DNA from: Kangiella sp. HD9-110m-PIT-SAG07
Lineage (GTDB): Bacteria; Pseudomonadota; Gammaproteobacteria; Enterobacterales; Kangiellaceae
Direction: 5' to 3'
DNA length: 64,000 bases
Assembly (NCBI GenBank): GCA_003370465.1
Contig: QQTG01000014.1
Location: forward strand, 1 to 64,000
The number at the start of each line of letters is the position of its first letter. The stretch's first letter is position 1. Below, in pieces: positions 34,794-43,977 of this stretch. The translations under genes were made by a program, and so were the position numbers. The notes below the pieces were generated by a model. It saw nothing but the letters and a program-made list of their open reading frames with translations. It was not told the origin of the DNA and made no database searches.

Positions 34794-35531
34794 CTAGTCG
34801 AGCAAACCCATTTGGCGCTTGATGTCTAGAATGTCTGAATGAATCGATTCTTTTGCAACGCCGCGGTTCAACAGATCTTGATAAACAGACATTACCATCG
34901 GCTCTGAACCTCCAACGTAAATATCCATATCCGTAATATCATCATGGTCCAGCATAAAAGCGTGATGGACAAAACCTTTTCGACCTTGCCATTCTTCATC
35001 CAGCCCTGACAACACAGGTACATAGGTGAAGTTTGAATACTTCTGTGACCACTCTAATGGTTCGCGGTGAAAGTACAAATCAGGCGACGTTTGAGCACCC
35101 CAGTACAAAATCAATTCGCGCGGATTTTTACTCCGCAAAGCAGTCTTTATCATCGAATGAAACGGTGCGAAACCCGTGCCACCTGCAATAAATACCGCGG
35201 GACGCTGGCTATCGGTCAATAAACATTCGCCTTGCGGCATTTGAACGCGCACCTTCTTCTGATGTTCTAACTGACTAACGATTTTATCCGCTTCATCATG
35301 ACCGGGGAGGCGACGAATATGCAACTCAAGCTCATCTTGCAGCGGTGAGCTTGCGATCGAAAACGGACGCAGTGATCCATCTTCCAGCTCCAACATCAAA
35401 TACTGACCAGCCTCATAACTAGGCAGCTTACCTTCAACAGGTTCCAGCTCAACCCAGTAAACATCCCGTCCCATACGCTGTACCAGTGATACTTGGCATT
35501 CTACAAATTGCGCTTCGCTCAGCTCAGACAT
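34794..35531 (-). CDS. fre: NAD(P)H-flavin reductase
   Basis: A 245-residue ferredoxin-reductase-like flavin reductase (Fre/LuxG). It reduces free FMN or riboflavin with NAD(P)H. The flavin site RPFSIASSP, the nucleotide-binding VFIAGGTGFAPFHSMI and the DIYVGGSEPMV motif are intact. It lies 28 bases downstream of ubiD, the standard gammaproteobacterial pair. It could also provide reduced flavin for the halogenase-like enzyme in the neighbouring convergent cluster, which is an inference from adjacency only. Confidence 0.92.
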   Translation of the reverse strand: MSELSEAQFVECQVSLVQRMGRDVYWVELEPVEGKLPSYEAGQYLMLELEDGSLRPFSIASSPLQDELELHIRRLPGHDEADKIVSQLEHQKKVRVQMPQGECLLTDSQRPAVFIAGGTGFAPFHSMIKTALRSKNPRELILYWGAQTSPDLYFHREPLEWSQKYSNFTYVPVLSGLDEEWQGRKGFVHHAFMLDHDDITDMDIYVGGSEPMVMSVYQDLLNRGVAKESIHSDILDIKRQMGLLD

Positions 35532-35558
35532 AAAACCTCAGTGCTACTTTTTTCAGTG

Positions 35559-37040
35559 CTAGTCATTATCAGCAGGCTCAAGCCCTAGCTCGTCCCACAT
35601 CGAATCAACTTTGTCTTTAATTTCTTGATCCATCACAATCGGCTCCCCCCATTCTCGATCCGTCTCGCCAGGCCACTTATTGGTGGCATCAATCCCTAGT
35701 TTCGAGCCAAGGCCAGATACTGGCGAAGCAAAGTCTAAATAATCAATCGGCGTATTATCCACCAACGTACAGTCACGCGTTGGATCAACTCGGGTTGTCA
35801 TCGCCCAAATCACATCCTTCCAATCCCGCGTATTAATATCATCATCCACCACAATCACAAACTTAGTGTACATAAACTGGCGCAAAAATGACCAAACCCC
35901 CATCATCACACGCTTGGCATGGCCTGGATATTGTTTCTTCATCGAGACTACGGCTAAGCGGTAAGAGCAACCTTCGGGCGGCAAATAAAAGTCAGTAATT
36001 TCTGGAAACTGTTTCTGTAAAATCGGTACGAAGACCTCATTCAGAGCTTCGCCTAGAATCGCAGGCTCATCCGGTGGACGACCTGTATAAGTCGAATGGT
36101 AAATAGGGTTTGTACGCTGCGTCATTCGCTCGACGGTAAACACCGGGAAACTATCCACTTCATTGTAGTAACCCGTGTGATCGCCATAAGGACCTTCCTC
36201 CGCCATCTCACCGGGATCAATATAACCTTCCAGCACGAACTCAGCCGAAGAGGGTACTTGCAACTCATTACCTATAGACTGCACCACCTCGGTTTTTTGG
36301 CCACGGAGTAACCCTGCAAAAGCATATTCACTTAAAGTATCTGGGACTGGCGTTACCGCCCCCAAAATCGTCGCTGGGTCAGCACCGAACGCAACCGATA
36401 CAGGGAAACGCTCTCCAGGATGTTTATCACACCAATCTTTAAAATCTAACGCGCCACCTCGATGTGCCAACCAACGCATGATGAGCTTATTTTTGCCAAT
36501 TACCTGCTGACGGTAAATACCCAAATTCTGACGCTTTTTGTTCGGTCCTTTAGTGACGGTCAAACCCCACGTCATCAACGGCGCTGCGTCACCTGGCCAA
36601 CAGGTTTGCACGGGGATACTGGTTAAATCCACCGCATTACCTTCAATTACAATTTCCTGACAAGGCGCTTTTTTAACCTGTTTTGGCGACATATTCATGA
36701 CTTTCTTGAATACCGGTAGCTGCTGCCAAGCATCTCGAAAACCCGATGGCGGCGTCGGCTCTTTCAAAAACGCCAACAACTCCCCCAGCTCACGTAATTC
36801 CTTTAAATCTTCTTTACCCATCGCCAACGCCACACGGCGTGTTGTTCCGAAAAGATTACCCAGTACTGGCACCGAATGGCCTTTAACGTTTTCAAACAGA
36901 ATAGCTGGGCCACCAGCGCGCAAAGTCCGATCGCAAATCTCTGTCATCTCAAGATTCGGATCAACCTCCATCGACACGCGTTTAAGCTCGCCCATCGACT
37001 CGAGTTTTTCGATAAAATCACGTAGATCTTTGTATTGCAT
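35559..37040 (-). CDS. ubiD: 4-hydroxy-3-polyprenylbenzoate decarboxylase
   Basis: A 493-residue UbiD decarboxylase of ubiquinone biosynthesis that uses prenylated FMN made by UbiX. The family is shown by [22 protein letters not shown], the [13 protein letters not shown] motif with catalytic Glu residues, and the [13 protein letters not shown] stretch. Length equals the usual 490. It is followed by fre. The upstream 89 bases separate it from the TonB-like gene. Confidence 0.96.
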   Translation of the reverse strand: MQYKDLRDFIEKLESMGELKRVSMEVDPNLEMTEICDRTLRAGGPAILFENVKGHSVPVLGNLFGTTRRVALAMGKEDLKELRELGELLAFLKEPTPPSGFRDAWQQLPVFKKVMNMSPKQVKKAPCQEIVIEGNAVDLTSIPVQTCWPGDAAPLMTWGLTVTKGPNKKRQNLGIYRQQVIGKNKLIMRWLAHRGGALDFKDWCDKHPGERFPVSVAFGADPATILGAVTPVPDTLSEYAFAGLLRGQKTEVVQSIGNELQVPSSAEFVLEGYIDPGEMAEEGPYGDHTGYYNEVDSFPVFTVERMTQRTNPIYHSTYTGRPPDEPAILGEALNEVFVPILQKQFPEITDFYLPPEGCSYRLAVVSMKKQYPGHAKRVMMGVWSFLRQFMYTKFVIVVDDDINTRDWKDVIWAMTTRVDPTRDCTLVDNTPIDYLDFASPVSGLGSKLGIDATNKWPGETDREWGEPIVMDQEIKDKVDSMWDELGLEPADND

Positions 37041-37129
37041 GGGATTGGGGGTTGTTTGGTATTGGGGGTATTTTAGCAGATTGTGAGTAAAACCCTACTA
37101 CTGAGTGTTTTACTATTTTCCGATTATCA

Positions 37130-37420
37130 TTATTCTTCGACTTTAAATTCCATTTTATAAGTCATGTTTTCTTGTACTACTGGCTTCCCAGCAATATACC
37201 TGACTTTGAATGTCCACTTCTTTAATGCATTCAACGCATTTTCTGCAAACACATCTTTTGGATAATCTTCAATAATCTCGATATTTGTGGGTTTACCTTC
37301 TTTTGAAATATCAAATTCAAATAGTACATAGCCAGACTCCACCCCTTCAGGGAATACAACTTCATTAGCCTTGAGAAGAGGGGATATTAGTAATAACAAT
37401 GTGGTTATTAGAGTTCTCAT
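37130..37420 (-). CDS. small periplasmic TonB C-terminal-domain protein
   Basis: A 96-residue protein with an N-terminal signal peptide (MRTLITTLLLLISPLLKA) and then only a TonB-type C-terminal domain: YVLFEFDISKEGKPTNIEIIEDYPKDVFAENALNALKKWTF, which is the family pattern up to the conserved W(K/R)F. It lacks a transmembrane anchor and the Pro-rich spanner, so it is not an energy transducer in itself. Start at ATG 37420 is supported by AAGGA upstream; a longer frame to 37504 runs into a repeat-like inverted repeat and is rejected. Confidence 0.78.
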   Translation of the reverse strand: MRTLITTLLLLISPLLKANEVVFPEGVESGYVLFEFDISKEGKPTNIEIIEDYPKDVFAENALNALKKWTFKVRYIAGKPVVQENMTYKMEFKVEE

Positions 37421-37460
37421 ATAGTCCTTCACATTTTTGATATATAAGTTTATACGTTCA

Positions 37461-37499
37461 TTTTCTTTGCTTGTCCAAAGAAAACGAAGCAAAAGAAAG
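37461..37499. repeat. short inverted repeat, candidate dispersed element
   Basis: TTTTCTTTGCTT (37461-37472) and AAGCAAAAGAAAG (37487-37499) form an imperfect stem around a short loop, just upstream of the TonB-like gene. Similar 'CTTTGCTT...AAGCAAAG' dyads recur in other gammaproteobacterial genomes as I recall; copies elsewhere cannot be checked from this window. Confidence 0.5.
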
Positions 37500-37744
37500 G
37501 ACACCCGATATTTAGGTTATTCTTCGAATAACTTCCTTCATAATTTTCAAGTAACTTAACGCACCACGAATTACACCACATCCATGTGCTGGAATTCGTT
37601 ATTCAAATCTTCCACGATTTGAATTGCTATTACTTGATAATTACTCAGCTAAATATAAGGGAACCAACCCGAGGCAAAACTAAAAGGATTTGCTTTAAAA
37701 ATAATAAGAAGTTAAAAATAAGGTTAGAAAAGTGGGTTTTTAGT

Positions 37745-37830
37745 CCGTTTTGCGAGGCAGTCTCTCGCACAGCGAGGGCGCGTATACTAATACGTAACCG
37801 AGCGAGCAAGAGACTAACAAAGCAAAAACC
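37745..37830. repeat. long imperfect inverted repeat downstream of rho
   Basis: Arms of about 40 bases centred at 37788: the inner part CGTAT...ATACG (37781-37785 / 37790-37794) is perfect, outer blocks match as GCAGTCTCTCGC / AAGAGACTAAC and GTTTTGC / GCAAAAAC with mismatches. It lies in the rho 3' region and could end the rho transcript or be an extragenic palindromic element. Confidence 0.6.
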
Positions 37831-37849
37831 TAAAAAGACGTTTTCTAGG

Positions 37850-39106
37850 TTATTTTTTCATGGAGGTGAAGAACTCATCGTTCGTTTTTGTCATAGCCAT
37901 CTTATCGATCAAGAATTCAATAGCGTCTAACTCATCCATTGGGTGTAGGATTTTGCGTAAAATCCACATCTTTTGCAGTTCTTCTTGAGTCGTTAATAGG
38001 TCTTCTTTACGTGAGCCTGAGCGGTTGAAGTCAATCGCTGGGAATACGCGTTTCTCGGATATTTTGCGAGAAAGCTGTAATTCCATGTTACCGGTACCTT
38101 TAAACTCTTCGTAGATCACTTCGTCCATTTTGGAGCCAGTGTCGACTAGGGCTGTGGCTATAATGGTTAAGCTGCCGCCTTCTTCGATGTTACGTGCTGC
38201 GCCGAAGAAACGTTTTGGACGTTGCAGGGCGTTTGCATCAACACCACCGGTTAAGACTTTACCTGATGATGGTACTACTGTGTTATAAGCTCGGGCTAGA
38301 CGAGTAATCGAGTCGAGCAAGATAATGACGTCTTTTTTGTGCTCTACCAGTCGCTTGGCTTTTTCGATCACCATTTCGGCCACTTGAACGTGACGTGCGG
38401 CTGGTTCATCAAACGTAGATGCCACCACTTCACCTTTTACTGAGCGTTCCATTTCGGTCACTTCTTCCGGACGTTCGTCGATGAGAAGTACGATAAGCAT
38501 ACATTCAGGATGGTTATAGGTGATTGATTGGGCGATGTTTTGCAACATCATGGTTTTACCGGCTTTTGGTGGCGAGACGATTAAGGCGCGCTGACCTTTG
38601 CCGATTGGCGCTGCTAAATCAATAACACGCGCAGTAATGTCTTCGGTCGAACCGTTACCACGCTCCATACGCATGCGATCGTCTGGATGTAGTGGTGTCA
38701 GGTTTTCGAATAAGAGTTTACGGCGGGAGTTTTCTGGGCTGTCGTAGTTAATTTCTGCGACTTTTAGTAGGGCAAAATAGCGTTCCTGATCTTTAGGTGG
38801 GCGTATTTTGCCGAAAATGGTGTCACCCGTCCGTAAGTTGAAGCGTCTGATCTGGCTTGGCGAGACGTAAATATCGTCTGGCCCTGCTAAATATGATCCT
38901 TCCGCTGAGCGTAAAAAACCAAAACCGTCTGGTAGGATTTCTAGAACTCCACCACCGAAGATATCTTCGCCACTTTTGGCGTGATTCTTCAGTAGTCCAA
39001 AGATAATGTCCTGTTTGCGCATACGCGCCATGTGCTCGAGACCGACAGCTTTAGCCATCTCAGACAGTTCTTGAGCGGATTTCTGCTTTAATTCTGTAAG
39101 ATTCAT
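37850..39106 (-). CDS. rho: transcription termination factor Rho
   Basis: A 418-residue hexameric RNA-dependent ATPase that terminates transcription. The N-terminal helical Rho domain (1-45), cold-shock-like RNA-binding domain ([21 protein letters not shown], 55-75) and RecA-type motor with Walker A SPPKAGKT (about 178-185) are intact, as are [10 protein letters not shown] and the Q-loop/R-loop region. Length equals E. coli Rho (419). It is downstream of trxA with 222 bases in between, where a leader and its own promoter are expected. Confidence 0.98.
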   Translation of the reverse strand: MNLTELKQKSAQELSEMAKAVGLEHMARMRKQDIIFGLLKNHAKSGEDIFGGGVLEILPDGFGFLRSAEGSYLAGPDDIYVSPSQIRRFNLRTGDTIFGKIRPPKDQERYFALLKVAEINYDSPENSRRKLLFENLTPLHPDDRMRMERGNGSTEDITARVIDLAAPIGKGQRALIVSPPKAGKTMMLQNIAQSITYNHPECMLIVLLIDERPEEVTEMERSVKGEVVASTFDEPAARHVQVAEMVIEKAKRLVEHKKDVIILLDSITRLARAYNTVVPSSGKVLTGGVDANALQRPKRFFGAARNIEEGGSLTIIATALVDTGSKMDEVIYEEFKGTGNMELQLSRKISEKRVFPAIDFNRSGSRKEDLLTTQEELQKMWILRKILHPMDELDAIEFLIDKMAMTKTNDEFFTSMKK

Positions 39107-39293
39107 AGTATTGAATGATTGTTTTTTGACGCATTGATAGACAATGCTGTGTTCCCGTGAAATTAATGTTTGGAATAGAAACGGAGTTTGCCCGAGGGCT
39201 TTATTTGGACGCTGCGTTCAGCAAGGTTAAATGTAGCACTAGATGCGGATGGTGTCTAGCAGGTTAAGTGGTTAATTTTAGACCTATTAAACA

Positions 39294-39319
39294 AAAAAGA
39301 GGCCGAAGCCTCTTTTTTT
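39294..39319. terminator. bidirectional terminator downstream of trxA
   Basis: AAAAAAGAGGC / GCCTCTTTTTTT around a CGAA loop. On the minus strand it ends trxA transcripts before rho, so rho needs its own promoter in 39107-39290. Confidence 0.92.
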
Positions 39320-39328
39320 AGTATCAAC

Positions 39329-39655
39329 TTAGATATTGCTGTCGATAAAAGCCATCAACTGTGACTTTGATACAGCGCCAACTTTGGTTGCTTCAACGTT
39401 GCCGCCTTTGAATAACATTAGAGTTGGAATACCACGAATGCCGTATTTTGGAGGCGTTTCGTTATTCTCATCAATGTTTAATTTAGCCACTTTGACTTTA
39501 CCTTCGTAAGAATCAGCAATCTCGTCTAAGATTGGTGCGATCATCTTACAAGGGCCACACCACTCTGCCCAATAATCAACCAATACTGGGTTATCAGAGT
39601 TTAATACTTCTTCTTCGAAAGTGTCATCACTTACGTATACAATTTTGTCACTCAT
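39329..39655 (-). CDS. trxA: thioredoxin
   Basis: A 108-residue thioredoxin 1, the general cytoplasmic dithiol reductant. The active site WCGPCK (Cys33 and Cys36) is intact, with the cis-Pro in [12 protein letters not shown]. It is divergent from rhlB and upstream of rho, the conserved rhlB/trxA/rho arrangement of gammaproteobacteria. A good terminator follows. Confidence 0.98.
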   Translation of the reverse strand: MSDKIVYVSDDTFEEEVLNSDNPVLVDYWAEWCGPCKMIAPILDEIADSYEGKVKVAKLNIDENNETPPKYGIRGIPTLMLFKGGNVEATKVGAVSKSQLMAFIDSNI

Positions 39656-39769
39656 TCGGTTTTCTCCTACTAATTCACTTGCGCTTGGTAGCTATCAGAC
39701 GCACAATGGCTCTATTTGATACAATGACTTGCAATTTTGCAAGCATCCAATGGTAAAAAGTTATAATAG

Positions 39770-41011
39770 ATGGACAAATCACATTTATCCGACGTTCGTT
39801 TTAATGACCTTGGACTTCATCCTAAGCTCCTCGCTGCGGTGAACGACCAAGGGTTCCAATACTGCACACCTATTCAGGCTAAATCATTGCCTTTATTACT
39901 TAAAGGACAAAATGTTGCTGGCCAAGCGCAAACCGGTACTGGAAAAACCATCGCATTTCTGCTTGGTGTCATGAACGACATGTTGACCTTGCCTGAAATC
40001 GACGGCCGACGTCCTAACGAACCTCGCTCTATCATCATGGCGCCAACTCGTGAGCTAGCGGTTCAAATTGCTAAGGATGCCATGAAGCTGGCCAAGCATA
40101 CAAAATTTAAGATTCGGGTAGTATATGGGGGTGAAGATCACCAAAAACAACGCCTTCAACTGGAAAAGGGTGTTGATATTTTGATCGGTACCACAGGTCG
40201 CCTAATCGATTACTTAAAGCAGAATGCTTACGGCCTAGAAGCGATTGATAGCGTAGTTCTCGACGAAGCAGACCGTATGTTCGACTTAGGCTTTATCAAA
40301 GATATTCGCTATTTATTCCGTCGCATGCCTGCCGCTAACGACCGCATCAATATGCTGTTTTCAGCGACCTTGTCGCACCGTGTTCAAGAGCTGGCTTATG
40401 AACATATGCACAACCCTCAGCATGTTCAGGTAGCTGCCGAGCAAGTGACTGCGAAAAAAATTCGTGAGGCTTTATTCTATCCAAGCCGTGATGAAGCCTT
40501 GCCTTTGCTGGTTGGCTTAATGCAACGTTTAACGCCGCCACGTACCATCGTATTTACCAATACTAAGCGCGCTGCTGAGCATGTTTGGGCTTGTTTACGC
40601 GGTAATGATATTGAGGCAGGTTTATTAACAGGCGATGTCCATCAGAAAAAGCGCCTAAAATTACTTGATGATCTGAAGAGCAACGCAGTTAATGTCTTGG
40701 TTTGTACCGATGTCGCCGCACGCGGGCTTCATATTGATGATGTTACGCATGTCTTTAACTATCACTTACCTGACGATGCCGAAGATTATGTACACCGCAT
40801 TGGTCGAACGGCTCGAGCAGGCGCAGAGGGCGATGCTGTCAGCTTTGCTGGTGAGGACTTCGCGATGAACTTAACCGCTATCGAAGAGTATGTCGGTCAT
40901 GAGCTGCCTAAGCTGGAGATTAAGCCAGAGTTCCTCGCAGAACTTAAACCTTCCATCCCTCTTAAACAAAAGCGCAGACACCCAACTCAAAGGCGTCAGT
41001 CTAAAGGGTAA
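39770..41011 (+). CDS. rhlB: ATP-dependent RNA helicase RhlB
   Basis: A 413-residue DEAD-box helicase of the RNA degradosome. In order: Q motif ([26 protein letters not shown]), Walker A AQTGTGKT (53-60), [12 protein letters not shown] in [14 protein letters not shown] in FSATLSHR and [10 protein letters not shown]. The basic tail [15 protein letters not shown] replaces the longer C terminus of some relatives. It is divergent from trxA with 114 bases between the starts, the standard arrangement. Confidence 0.95.
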   Translation: MDKSHLSDVRFNDLGLHPKLLAAVNDQGFQYCTPIQAKSLPLLLKGQNVAGQAQTGTGKTIAFLLGVMNDMLTLPEIDGRRPNEPRSIIMAPTRELAVQIAKDAMKLAKHTKFKIRVVYGGEDHQKQRLQLEKGVDILIGTTGRLIDYLKQNAYGLEAIDSVVLDEADRMFDLGFIKDIRYLFRRMPAANDRINMLFSATLSHRVQELAYEHMHNPQHVQVAAEQVTAKKIREALFYPSRDEALPLLVGLMQRLTPPRTIVFTNTKRAAEHVWACLRGNDIEAGLLTGDVHQKKRLKLLDDLKSNAVNVLVCTDVAARGLHIDDVTHVFNYHLPDDAEDYVHRIGRTARAGAEGDAVSFAGEDFAMNLTAIEEYVGHELPKLEIKPEFLAELKPSIPLKQKRRHPTQRRQSKG

Positions 41012-41326
41012 CTCATAGAGTATTAACGTATTAACCCTTTCAAAGTATCAAGGCCGCTTGTTAAATGCGGCCTTTTTTCCAACAAGCCAGCTTAAGCCGT
41101 TTAGCCCCCAGGTTTTCCCTATCAACAAAGTCGCAGCTCCTTTGAGGTTTATAGAGCTTCGTATGCAATACTGAAAGCACTTCTAAACAACACCCTTTCC
41201 TTGTGACCTAGTTCTCACTTATTTAAAAAAGTGGGAGCAAATATATTTTGTTACATTCTCACACTTCATTTCTACCTAACTTTTTTGGTACTTTCGGTAC
41301 TCATTTATATAAGAAAGGACTAAACA
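41012..41326. other. intergenic region between rhlB and the small lipoprotein
   Basis: 315 bases with the rhlB terminator at 41051-41078. The rest is AT-rich. A TTGGTA / TATAAG pair with 17-base spacing (41285-41313) looks like a promoter, but its start site would fall on the ribosome-binding site, so it is doubtful. I see nothing else in it. Confidence 0.6.
41051..41078 (+). terminator. rho-independent terminator after rhlB
   Basis: Perfect 7-bp stem AGGCCGC (41051-41057) / GCGGCCT (41067-41073), 9-base loop and T tract. Confidence 0.9.
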
Positions 41327-41608
41327 ATGTTTAAACCATTGATAATTATAGGGCTATCTTTCGCATTTATAGGTTGCGCCTCCACAAACTCTAATAATGC
41401 TGCAAATGCTTCACAAGAAAGCCAGAAAGTTGCTAAAAAAGATGATGACAAGCCTAAATATGTTTGCAAAAAAGTGCACAAAGTAGGCACTAACTTCAAA
41501 CAAACCAAGTGCTGGCCTCTTGAAGAGTACGCAGAAAAACGAGATGCCGACAAAGAAGCTCTACGCCAATTACAGCGTTCGACAATTGCTCCTCCTGAAT
41601 CTCGTTAG
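41327..41608 (+). CDS. small lipoprotein
   Basis: A 93-residue lipoprotein. The leader MFKPLIIIGLSFAFIGC has a lipobox-like end with Cys17, followed by a low-complexity Asn/Ser/Lys/Asp linker and a compact C-terminal part YVCKKVHKVGTNFKQTKCWPLEEYAEKR. That last part resembles the short Cys-x-...-Cys-W motif of small exported gammaproteobacterial proteins without known function. AAGGA precedes ATG 41327 and a terminator follows. Monocistronic. Confidence 0.8.
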   Translation: MFKPLIIIGLSFAFIGCASTNSNNAANASQESQKVAKKDDDKPKYVCKKVHKVGTNFKQTKCWPLEEYAEKRDADKEALRQLQRSTIAPPESR

Positions 41609-41622
41609 GATCCAGACAATAA

Positions 41623-41653
41623 AAAACGTCAGCGCCCCTGTGCTGACGTTTTA
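41623..41653. terminator. terminator between the small lipoprotein and the thioesterase gene
   Basis: Perfect 11-bp stem AAAACGTCAGC (41623-41633) / GCTGACGTTTT (41642-41652). It has A/T runs on both sides, so it can work for both convergent genes. Confidence 0.9.
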
Positions 41654-41683
41654 CGATTTAAAGCTATTAAAATCGATTTCAGA

Positions 41684-42181
41684 TTACTTCCACTTCTCAA
41701 CGACATGTTTAATCCGACCTTCGCGACGCCCTACATGAGACTTAATCTGTTCCGCTAATTCAAAGTGCTTCCTTTCTTTATCGGTTTCTATTACCAGTTC
41801 AGGTATCACCACTGGGTTTCTGTCCTCGTCAAAGGCTACCAGTGTAAAGTGAGCAGTTGTACTTAACACATCCCCTTCATCACCACCTTTATCCACAAAT
41901 ACATCAGTCCGCACCATCATTGATGTTGAACCTACTAAAACAACCTTCGCCACAGTTTTAATACGATCACCGACAAAAATAGGCCGCTTGAAAATTACCC
42001 TTTCCACAGATGCAGTGGACACTGTTTTTTCTGAGTAGCGAATAGCTGCTAAAGCTGCGGTTGAGTCCATAATCGCTAGTAACTCGCCACCAAACATATT
42101 GCCATATGGGTTGCTTTGGTTTGGAAAAACGAAGTTCCACGTTTCTATCGCTTCAGACGGTTTTTGTTCGCGTTCAGACAT
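41684..42181 (-). CDS. acyl-CoA thioesterase (YciA/ACOT-like hotdog)
   Basis: A 165-residue hotdog acyl-CoA hydrolase. The family pattern NQSNPYGNMFGGELLAIMDSTAALAA has the expected Asn and Asp/Ser active-site residues, followed by VERVIFKRPIFVGDRIKT. It hydrolyses acyl-CoA to free acid and CoA; chain length preference is not visible. The downstream hydrolase gene ends 11 bases upstream, so the two may be co-transcribed. Confidence 0.86.
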   Translation of the reverse strand: MSEREQKPSEAIETWNFVFPNQSNPYGNMFGGELLAIMDSTAALAAIRYSEKTVSTASVERVIFKRPIFVGDRIKTVAKVVLVGSTSMMVRTDVFVDKGGDEGDVLSTTAHFTLVAFDEDRNPVVIPELVIETDKERKHFELAEQIKSHVGRREGRIKHVVEKWK

Positions 42182-42192
42182 TGAAACACTTC

Positions 42193-43095
42193 CTAATCAT
42201 TTAAAAAATTAAGTATAGGTTGCCATATTCCTTGTTTGATTTCTTGTTTTTTCTTAAATAATCCAAAGTGTCCTATACTCTTTAGTTCTAAGGATTGTGG
42301 TGTAATATTCATAATTTCTTGATGAGCATTTGGATAGTGCTTTAGGAGGCCATCACGCGCTTCTTTCGGAGCATACCAATCGTCGCTAATGGTCAATCCC
42401 AATATATTAGCTTTAATTCTTCGATAGTTCGAAATATTGATGTCATGCTTTGGAGTAAATAGATAGTCTTTCGATCTAGCCCATGTTAACCACTGTTTAA
42501 CGGCATTCTTAGGAACAGGGATAGGGCCGAGAAAACGCGATTTAAAAGTGTCTCCAAATTGTAGGCTCATGACCACTGGGAACACTAGATACCAGATAGC
42601 CGCTAGCCCATATTTTTGTAGCCCTGGCCATAATCGCCATGAACCAACTCCACTGGCGGCAATAACAATTTTATCGAACTCTATACTTGAAGGTGCCAAG
42701 CCAATAATTTGGCCGCCTGCGCTATGCCCTAAATAGGTTAATTTTTCCGGGTTATATGTGTTCCGAACAAACTGGATAGCGGCTTCCAAATCTAGCTGCC
42801 CCCAGTGCTCCATTAATATGTTCTCTGTCGGCATATTGCCTAGTTCGGAATGGCTGATACCACGGTAATCAAAAGTTAGAACCTTAATTCCATGCTCGGC
42901 CAAAAAGCCAGCGATATGCTTATAATATTGGTAAGGGACTCCAAATGCCGAACCGATAATCAACACATGCTCATTTGGGTCTTGTCGCGGCTTTTCTAAC
43001 GGTGAGTAGACACAGGCTGATAATTCAAAGTCATCGCTTGCCTTAAACGTCACTTCTTTTGCAATATAACTCAAAAAGGTACCTAGGGTTTTCAA
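42193..43095 (-). CDS. alpha/beta hydrolase
   Basis: A 300-residue alpha/beta hydrolase of the COG4757-like group. The nucleophile elbow GHSAGGQ contains Ser125, an oxyanion-type region HVLIIGSAFGVPYQYYKH is before it, and a late His (IGHFGLFKKK) is the likely catalytic base. The annotated start is TTG 43095 and lacks a ribosome site; later TTG or GTG codons in the first 15 residues are alternatives. Substrate unknown. Confidence 0.8.
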   Translation of the reverse strand: MKTLGTFLSYIAKEVTFKASDDFELSACVYSPLEKPRQDPNEHVLIIGSAFGVPYQYYKHIAGFLAEHGIKVLTFDYRGISHSELGNMPTENILMEHWGQLDLEAAIQFVRNTYNPEKLTYLGHSAGGQIIGLAPSSIEFDKIVIAASGVGSWRLWPGLQKYGLAAIWYLVFPVVMSLQFGDTFKSRFLGPIPVPKNAVKQWLTWARSKDYLFTPKHDINISNYRRIKANILGLTISDDWYAPKEARDGLLKHYPNAHQEIMNITPQSLELKSIGHFGLFKKKQEIKQGIWQPILNFLND

Positions 43096-43126
43096 TAAAA
43101 ATCTATAGATACCTTATTTGAATACA

Positions 43127-43148
43127 AAAGGCCAGACCTCTGGCCTTT
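43127..43148 (-). terminator. terminator after the DUF4197 gene
   Basis: Perfect 10-bp stem AAAGGCCAGA / TCTGGCCTTT around two bases, with TTTT on the minus-strand exit. Confidence 0.8.
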
Positions 43149-43193
43149 GACTTGCTCAAACTACCTATTCAGTCGAGGCCTATGATTTAGTCA

Positions 43194-43910
43194 TTATTGT
43201 TGAGAAAAAACTTTTTGAAGCAGTTCCGTCGTTCTTGCTACAGGATTATCACGAATTTTCTTCTCTTCTTGCGCTACCAAGGTAAACAAACCATTTAAGG
43301 TTTCCTGCATGACATAATCTTCTATGTTCATGTTTGGCTTATCTGAAAATGGTAACTTCTGATAGGCACCGAGTAATTGTTTATAGTCTTTATAAAAACC
43401 AACCTTCTCCATACTCGAGGTGATGATGGGCTGAAAGCGACGCTCTAAATTGCTTTGGGTTCTATCGCGGAAATAATTGGTCGCCGCATTATCGCCACCG
43501 CGCAAAATACCCCAAGCATCTGCGATCGACATCGAACTGATAGCACCGATAAAAACGTCTTTGGCCTCCCCTGATGCTTTTTCAGCAGCACGATTCATTT
43601 GCATTTCGAAGTTATTCACGTAGCTACCTAAACCAACTTTGCGCAGTGTGCTGGCAGCGCTATCCAGTTGCTCAGGCACCACAATCTTAATTAATGGATT
43701 ATTACTAAAGCCTCCTGAGCGATTGGTGCTATTAACACTATTTTTGGTACCGACTTCCAGTGCCTGCTTTAATCCCGCGACTACCGTTTGTTCTGATAGT
43801 TGCTGGTTGCCTCCAATGCCCTCTAATACACGATTGAGATCGGTGGTTTTACAGCTTGTTGTCATCAATGACACAGCGATTACAGTTAAAGCTACTTTGA
43901 ATAACTTCAT
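43194..43910 (-). CDS. DUF4197 lipoprotein
   Basis: A 238-residue exported protein with a lipobox-like leader ending MTTSC (Cys20) and an all-helical mature region. DUF4197 features: GLKQALEVGTKNSVN, IVVPEQLDSAASTLRKVGLG, MNRAAEKASGEAKDVFIGAI and SIADAWGILRGGDNAATNYFR. Function unknown in the family. ATG 43910 has AGAGG upstream; a terminator follows. Confidence 0.92.
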   Translation of the reverse strand: MKLFKVALTVIAVSLMTTSCKTTDLNRVLEGIGGNQQLSEQTVVAGLKQALEVGTKNSVNSTNRSGGFSNNPLIKIVVPEQLDSAASTLRKVGLGSYVNNFEMQMNRAAEKASGEAKDVFIGAISSMSIADAWGILRGGDNAATNYFRDRTQSNLERRFQPIITSSMEKVGFYKDYKQLLGAYQKLPFSDKPNMNIEDYVMQETLNGLFTLVAQEEKKIRDNPVARTTELLQKVFSQQ

Positions 43911-43977
43911 GATATACCTCTATATATCGACTTCAAAATAACCCGAACTGGGTAATAAAACATATCACCCGATCGAG

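Larger units (their letters stand above)
37421..37849. other. 429-base gene-free stretch with repeat-like elements
   Basis: No convincing gene is seen here. It holds two inverted repeats (near 37461-37499 and 37745-37830), AT-rich spacer DNA, and a short dyad ACCTA...TAGGT just past the rho stop. A 114-residue frame on the plus strand is a by-product of the repeats. Confidence 0.7.

Noticed and set aside
37421-37504. N-terminal extension of the TonB-like protein
   Set aside because: The added residues come from a repeat-like dyad; the shorter frame has AAGGA before ATG and gives a normal signal peptide.
37586-37930. A 114-residue plus-strand reading frame between the TonB-like gene and rho
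   Set aside because: It is Arg/Lys-rich, crosses a long inverted repeat and runs into the end of rho; no ribosome site.
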